Assembly (NCBI GenBank): GCA_023415525.1
Contig: JAEZKI010000396.1
Coordinates: 1 to 10,433, forward strand
Length of the DNA: 10,433 nucleotides
Origin: Bacillota bacterium
GTDB lineage: Bacteria; Bacillota; Clostridia; Lachnospirales; Cellulosilyticaceae
Direction of reading: 5' to 3'
Shown here: one piece after another, positions 7,720 through 10,433 of the stretch
Layout: each line of letters begins with the position of its first letter
How positions within the stretch are numbered: position 1 is the stretch's first letter
Position numbers and translations under genes: made by a program
Notes under the pieces: model-generated
What the model saw: only the letters and a program-made list of their open reading frames with translations
Told to the model about the DNA's origin: nothing
Databases searched by the model: none

Positions 7720-8385
7720 ATGAAACGGAAACAATTTGTAGTTTTTGGATTAGGGCGCTTTGGTCAAAGTGTGGCAATAAACCTGTCAGAAGCAGGTTAT
7801 GAGGTTTTGGTAGTAGATCCCTCAGAAGAAAAAATACAGGAGATTTCGACTCTTGTAACCCACGCTGTTCAGGCAGATGCAACAGATGTAGAGACCTTGC
7901 AAGCTTTAGGTATTCGCAATTTTGATGTAGCCGTTGTAGCCATTGGGAAAGATATGCAAGCCAGTGTGATGATTACTCTTTTGTTAAAAGAAATGGGAGT
8001 GCCTTATGTAGTGGCTAAGGCAAGTACAGAAATTCATCAACGTGTCTTAGAAAAATTAGGAGCTGATCGTATTATTTTGCCAGAGTATGAGATGGGTAGA
8101 CGAATTGCCACCAATCTTATCTCAAGTAATATTATTGATTACATTGAACTTTCTAAGGACTATAGCATTGTAGAGATAGGTATTCTTCCCAAATGGGAGG
8201 ATCAAAGTATAAGAGCACTTAATATTCGTGGGAAATATGGGATTAATATTATAGCCATTAAGTCAGAAGGTGGAATTAATGTTTCACCTTGTCCAGATTA
8301 TGTGTTTAATAAAGAAGATGCCATTGTTGCTGTTGGAAAAAATAATGCCTTACAGGAGTTAGAAAATAAACGTCATGATGCCTAA
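7720..8385 (+). CDS. ktrA: Potassium uptake regulatory subunit KtrA (RCK/TrkA family)
   Basis: This cytosolic protein forms the nucleotide-gated ring under KtrB and opens or closes K+ uptake in response to ATP/ADP. At 221 residues it has the single-copy size of KtrA; TrkA has duplicated domains and about 450 residues. The N-terminal RCK_N Rossmann domain (about 4-125) has GLGRFG (10-15), an acidic residue ending strand 2 (Asp33 in VVD) and QADATD (51-56). The RCK_C domain (about 135-215) includes RGKYGINIIAIK and NVSPCPD. The equivalent region binds cyclic di-AMP in S. aureus and B. subtilis KtrA, so inhibition by that messenger is a reasonable inference. The start is marked by a very strong GAGGAGGAG (7706-7714), much stronger than that of ktrB. 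The last codons overlap the next gene. Confidence 0.94.
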   Translation: MKRKQFVVFGLGRFGQSVAINLSEAGYEVLVVDPSEEKIQEISTLVTHAVQADATDVETLQALGIRNFDVAVVAIGKDMQASVMITLLLKEMGVPYVVAKASTEIHQRVLEKLGADRIILPEYEMGRRIATNLISSNIIDYIELSKDYSIVEIGILPKWEDQSIRALNIRGKYGINIIAIKSEGGINVSPCPDYVFNKEDAIVAVGKNNALQELENKRHDA

Positions 8386-9181
8386 AGAGATAAAAAGTTT
8401 ACAAAACCCTATTTTAAAAAGTATTATTCAATTACAGAAAAAAAAATTGGCACGTAAAAAAGAAAGGCTATTTATAGTAGAAGGCCTTCGTGCCGTAAAA
8501 GAAATTACAAAAGCATTTCAGGTAAGATATTATGTGACCACACCTGATATAGATAGGAAGGAGTTCCTACAACAGGAAGGAGGACAATGGGTTGTTGTTC
8601 CTCAGGAAGTTTTTAAATCCATTAGCGAAACAGAGGCCCCACAAGGGATAATGGCAGTTGTGGAAATGCCTAAGTGTGATTTAGAAAGTCTCGAAGTAGG
8701 GACAGAAGGTTTTTATTTAGTATTAGAAAATCTACAGGACCCTGGAAACATGGGGACGATTATTCGCAGCGCCCATGCTTTTGGTGCAAAAGGGATTTTC
8801 ATTACCAAAGGTTCAGTAGATATTTTTAGCCCGAAGGTGGTTCGTGCGACAATGGGTTCTCTTTTTCATGTTCCTTTTGTTATAGATGGAGAGATAGAAG
8901 ACTATGTGGAGGCCCTGAGGCAAAAAGAAATACCCATTTATACCACAGCTTTTGAAGAAGCTAAACCAATTTATCATATTCATTTTGCTAATCCATTAGC
9001 TATTGTTATTGGTAATGAAGGAAATGGTGTTTCGGAGTATATTAAAGGCGCAGCTGATTATAAAATGATGATTCCTATGCCAGGAGGGAGCGAGTCGCTC
9101 AATGCTTCTGTAGCCACTTCTATTTGTATTTATGAGGTTATGCGGCAACAAGAGATCAATACTTACAATGAAGAAATGTGA
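8375..9181 (+). CDS. TrmH/SpoU-family RNA 2'-O-ribose methyltransferase
   Basis: This is an SPOUT-class enzyme that transfers a methyl group from S-adenosylmethionine to the 2'-OH of a nucleotide in rRNA or tRNA. The target cannot be read from sequence. The 268 residues have an N-terminal SpoU substrate-binding domain (about 5-95, with RLFIVEGLRAVKE) and a trefoil-knot catalytic domain. All three family motifs are intact: NLQDPGNMGTIIRSA (119-133), VIGNEGNGVS (211-220) and IPMPGGSESLNASVA (233-247). It resembles RlmB and B. subtilis YsgA. The start is less certain: ATG 8375 and ATG 8378 are adjacent and overlap ktrA by 11 or 8 nt. The only AGGAG (8354-8358) is 16-19 nt upstream, longer than usual, so translation probably depends on coupling to ktrA termination. 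In many Firmicutes this family precedes pheS; here asnS follows. Confidence 0.92.
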   Translation: MMPKEIKSLQNPILKSIIQLQKKKLARKKERLFIVEGLRAVKEITKAFQVRYYVTTPDIDRKEFLQQEGGQWVVVPQEVFKSISETEAPQGIMAVVEMPKCDLESLEVGTEGFYLVLENLQDPGNMGTIIRSAHAFGAKGIFITKGSVDIFSPKVVRATMGSLFHVPFVIDGEIEDYVEALRQKEIPIYTTAFEEAKPIYHIHFANPLAIVIGNEGNGVSEYIKGAADYKMMIPMPGGSESLNASVATSICIYEVMRQQEINTYNEEM

Positions 9182-9193
9182 TATAAGCGTAGT

Positions 9194-9223
9194 AAGTCAT
9201 AAAAAGAAAGCAGTGAATGACTT
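9194..9223. repeat. Short inverted repeat overlapping the asnS -35 box
   Basis: AAGTCAT (9194-9200) and ATGACTT (9217-9223) are perfect 7-bp inverted copies separated by 16 nt, in the gap between the methyltransferase stop and the asnS leader. The right arm includes the first two bases of the -35 hexamer TTGACA. No T-tract follows, so it is a poor terminator. It could be an operator half-site pair or chance in AT-rich DNA. Confidence 0.4.
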
Positions 9224-9250
9224 GACAAGAGGTGATGAAAAACCTATAAT
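9222..9250 (+). promoter_or_regulatory. Consensus sigma-A promoter for asnS
   Basis: TTGACA (9222-9227), a 17-nt spacer and TATAAT (9245-9250) match the housekeeping promoter consensus at all 12 bases with optimal spacing. Transcription would start near 9257, just before the first elements of the T-box leader. A promoter this strong fits a gene whose control is exerted mainly by attenuation after initiation. Confidence 0.93.
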
Positions 9251-9256
9251 TTTAAG

Positions 9257-9516
9257 CAGTTAAATAAACATCGACAATGAAAAGAAGAGTAACCATTGAA
9301 AGGACTTTCAGAGAGTTAGTGAGGGTGAGATACTAGCAGTACGCAATGGGTGAAGAACATCTTGGAGTCGCTAACCGAAAGACTATACGCAAGTAGGCCT
9401 AGCCGGGTTAAGACCGTTATATCTTATAGAGGTGGACCATTTATTAATAAAGGTCAACTAGGGTGGTAACGCGGAGTCACTTCGTCCCTTTAGAAGTAGG
9501 GGGACGGAGTTTTTTT
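9257..9516 (+). promoter_or_regulatory. T-box leader with AAC (Asn) specifier, controlling asnS
   Basis: This is a tRNA-sensing riboswitch. Uncharged tRNA-Asn stabilises an antiterminator and allows asnS expression. Stem I can be folded from CGAC (9272-9275)/GTCG (9367-9370), CCATT (9293-9297)/AATGG (9345-9349) and the apical hairpin GTTAGT (9315-9320)/ACTAGC (9332-9337). The AGAGAG and GGGTGAGA elements are those of T-box leaders. The specifier loop holds AAC at 9356-9358, in the context GAAGAACATCTTGGAGT, matching the GUU anticodon. The Stem II/IIA-B region includes GCCGGGTTAAGACCGTTA (9402-9419). Stem III is GACC (9435-9438)/GGTC (9452-9455). The T-box sequence AGGGTGGTAACGCGG (9460-9474) has the tRNA-acceptor-binding TGGT at 9464-9467. 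The AGGG of this box can pair with CCCT (9486-9489) to form the antiterminator. Confidence 0.95.
9479..9516 (+). terminator. Terminator hairpin of the asnS T-box
   Basis: ACTTCGTCCC (9479-9488) pairs with GGGACGGAGT (9501-9510) over ten positions with one G-U pair, with a 12-nt loop. A run of seven T (9510-9516) follows. The 5' arm contains the CGTCCC that the T-box sequence captures in the alternative antiterminator fold, so the two structures exclude each other. Confidence 0.93.
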
Positions 9517-9555
9517 ATTTAGTAAATATAATTTTAAGTTAAAGGAGAGAATAGG

Positions 9556-10433
9556 ATGGAAACAACATCAATCAGAGCTCTTTATGGGATGCCAGAGAGC
9601 TATAAGGGACAAATTACTGTAGCAGGTTGGGTAAGAACAGTGAGAGACTCAAAAACCTTTGGGTTTATTGAAGTCAATGATGGAACATTCTTTAAAAGTT
9701 TACAAGTTGTTTTTGAAGATCATCTAAGCAACTTTAAAGAAATTGCTAAGCTTGGAGTAGGAGCAGCCATTATTGTAACAGGTGAGTTCGTTTTAACACC
9801 TGGTCAAAAACAACCTTTTGAGGTTAAGGCTACTTCAATTGAAGTAGAAGGAGACTGCCCACCAGAGTATCCTCTTCAAAAGAAACGCCATTCTTTTGAG
9901 TACCTTCGTCAAATTGCTTACTTAAGACCACGTACCAATACTTTTGGGGCTGTTTTCCGTGTGCGTTCATTAGCAGCTTATGCTATTCATAAATTCTTCC
10001 AAGAAAGAAGCTTTGTATACGCTCATACCCCACTTATTACAGCCAGTGACTGTGAGGGGGCAGGAGAAATGTTTAGAGTAACCACACTGGATCCAATTAA
10101 TCCTCCTAAAAATGAGGAAGGTGAAGTGAATTTCAAAGAAGATTTCTTTGGTAAAATGGCTAGTTTAACAGTATCAGGTCAGCTTTCAGCAGAAACCTTT
10201 GCTATGGCTTTTAGAGATGTTTATACTTTTGGACCAACTTTCCGAGCAGAAAAATCCAATACACCAAGACATGCAGCAGAGTTTTGGATGATTGAGCCAG
10301 AAATTGCTTTCGCTGATTTAGAGGATGATATGAAGCTAGCTGAGGATATGGTGAAATTTGTAATAAGCTATGTTTTAGAAAATGCAAAAGAAGAAATGCA
10401 ATTCTTCAATCAGTTTGTAGATAAAGGTATTCT
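9556..10433 (+). CDS. asnS: Asparaginyl-tRNA synthetase (AsnRS), 3'-truncated by the window edge
   Basis: This class IIb synthetase attaches asparagine to tRNA-Asn in the cytosol. The first 292 residues are present with no stop before the edge; the full protein is normally about 460. The OB-fold anticodon-binding domain spans about residues 15-105 ([12 protein letters not shown] at 22-33, [11 protein letters not shown]). It is followed by YLRPRT (122-127), class II motif 1 with [16 protein letters not shown] (158-173), TVSGQLSAE (205-213) and motif 2 around [15 protein letters not shown] (225-239). The wording [10 protein letters not shown] and [11 protein letters not shown] separates AsnRS from AspRS and from archaeal-type enzymes. 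Motif 3 lies beyond the window. ATG 9556 follows AAAGGAGA (9541-9548) with 7-nt spacing. The AAC specifier of the upstream T-box agrees with the assignment. Presence of AsnRS suggests direct Asn-tRNA synthesis, although GatCAB may also exist elsewhere. Confidence 0.97.
   Translation, partial: METTSIRALYGMPESYKGQITVAGWVRTVRDSKTFGFIEVNDGTFFKSLQVVFEDHLSNFKEIAKLGVGAAIIVTGEFVLTPGQKQPFEVKATSIEVEGDCPPEYPLQKKRHSFEYLRQIAYLRPRTNTFGAVFRVRSLAAYAIHKFFQERSFVYAHTPLITASDCEGAGEMFRVTTLDPINPPKNEEGEVNFKEDFFGKMASLTVSGQLSAETFAMAFRDVYTFGPTFRAEKSNTPRHAAEFWMIEPEIAFADLEDDMKLAEDMVKFVISYVLENAKEEMQFFNQFVDKGI

Noticed and set aside
456..7882. Open frames on the minus strand (for example 5478-5777 and 7169-7645)
   Set aside because: They lie antisense inside well-supported genes, have no good ribosome binding sites or recognisable domains, and their composition is that of a reversed coding strand.
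7720..8385. TrkA rather than KtrA
   Set aside because: TrkA of the Trk system has two tandem RCK pairs and about 450 residues; this protein has one pair and 221 residues.
9182..9221. Terminator after the methyltransferase gene
   Set aside because: The only hairpin is the weak AAGTCAT/ATGACTT dyad with a 16-nt loop and no T-tract after it.

Overview
The window looks like an ordinary chromosomal core-gene region from a low-G+C Gram-positive bacterium, most likely class Clostridia. The support is AT-rich codon use with many AGA and TTA codons, strong AGGAGG-type ribosome binding sites, a pyruvate kinase with the extra C-terminal phosphohistidine-type domain, a KtrAB-type potassium transporter, and a T-box leader in front of an aminoacyl-tRNA synthetase gene. 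A short insertion in DnaE and an Asp-Leu-Asp active-site loop in phosphofructokinase remind me of Lachnospirales-like lineages (for example Cellulosilyticum relatives). That placement is from memory and is weak.

Layout, all on the + strand: (1) positions 1-3184, dnaE, the DNA polymerase III alpha subunit, cut at its 5' end by the window edge; (2) 3185-3341, an intergenic region with a plausible sigma-A promoter; (3) 3342-6093, pfkA and pyk, a two-gene glycolytic unit with a 22-nt gap, closed by a nested-hairpin intrinsic terminator; (4) 6155-6281, a leader with a weak promoter candidate and a perfect 3 x 14-bp tandem repeat running up to the ribosome binding site; (5) 6282-9181, ktrB, ktrA and a TrmH/SpoU-family RNA 2'-O-methyltransferase gene, with ktrA and the methyltransferase gene overlapping; (6) 9222-9516, a consensus promoter and a full T-box leader with an AAC (Asn) specifier and its own terminator; (7) 9556 to the right edge, asnS, asparaginyl-tRNA synthetase, truncated by the window.

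Functionally, PfkA and Pyk are the committed step and the last step of glycolysis and are co-transcribed. KtrB (pore) and KtrA (cytosolic gating ring) form one potassium uptake system. The methyltransferase modifies rRNA or tRNA and appears translationally coupled to ktrA. asnS is a separate transcription unit controlled by the charging state of tRNA-Asn. I see no mobile element, CRISPR array, phage gene, rRNA or tRNA gene. I did not find a convincing undescribed system. The findings are local oddities in otherwise familiar genes.
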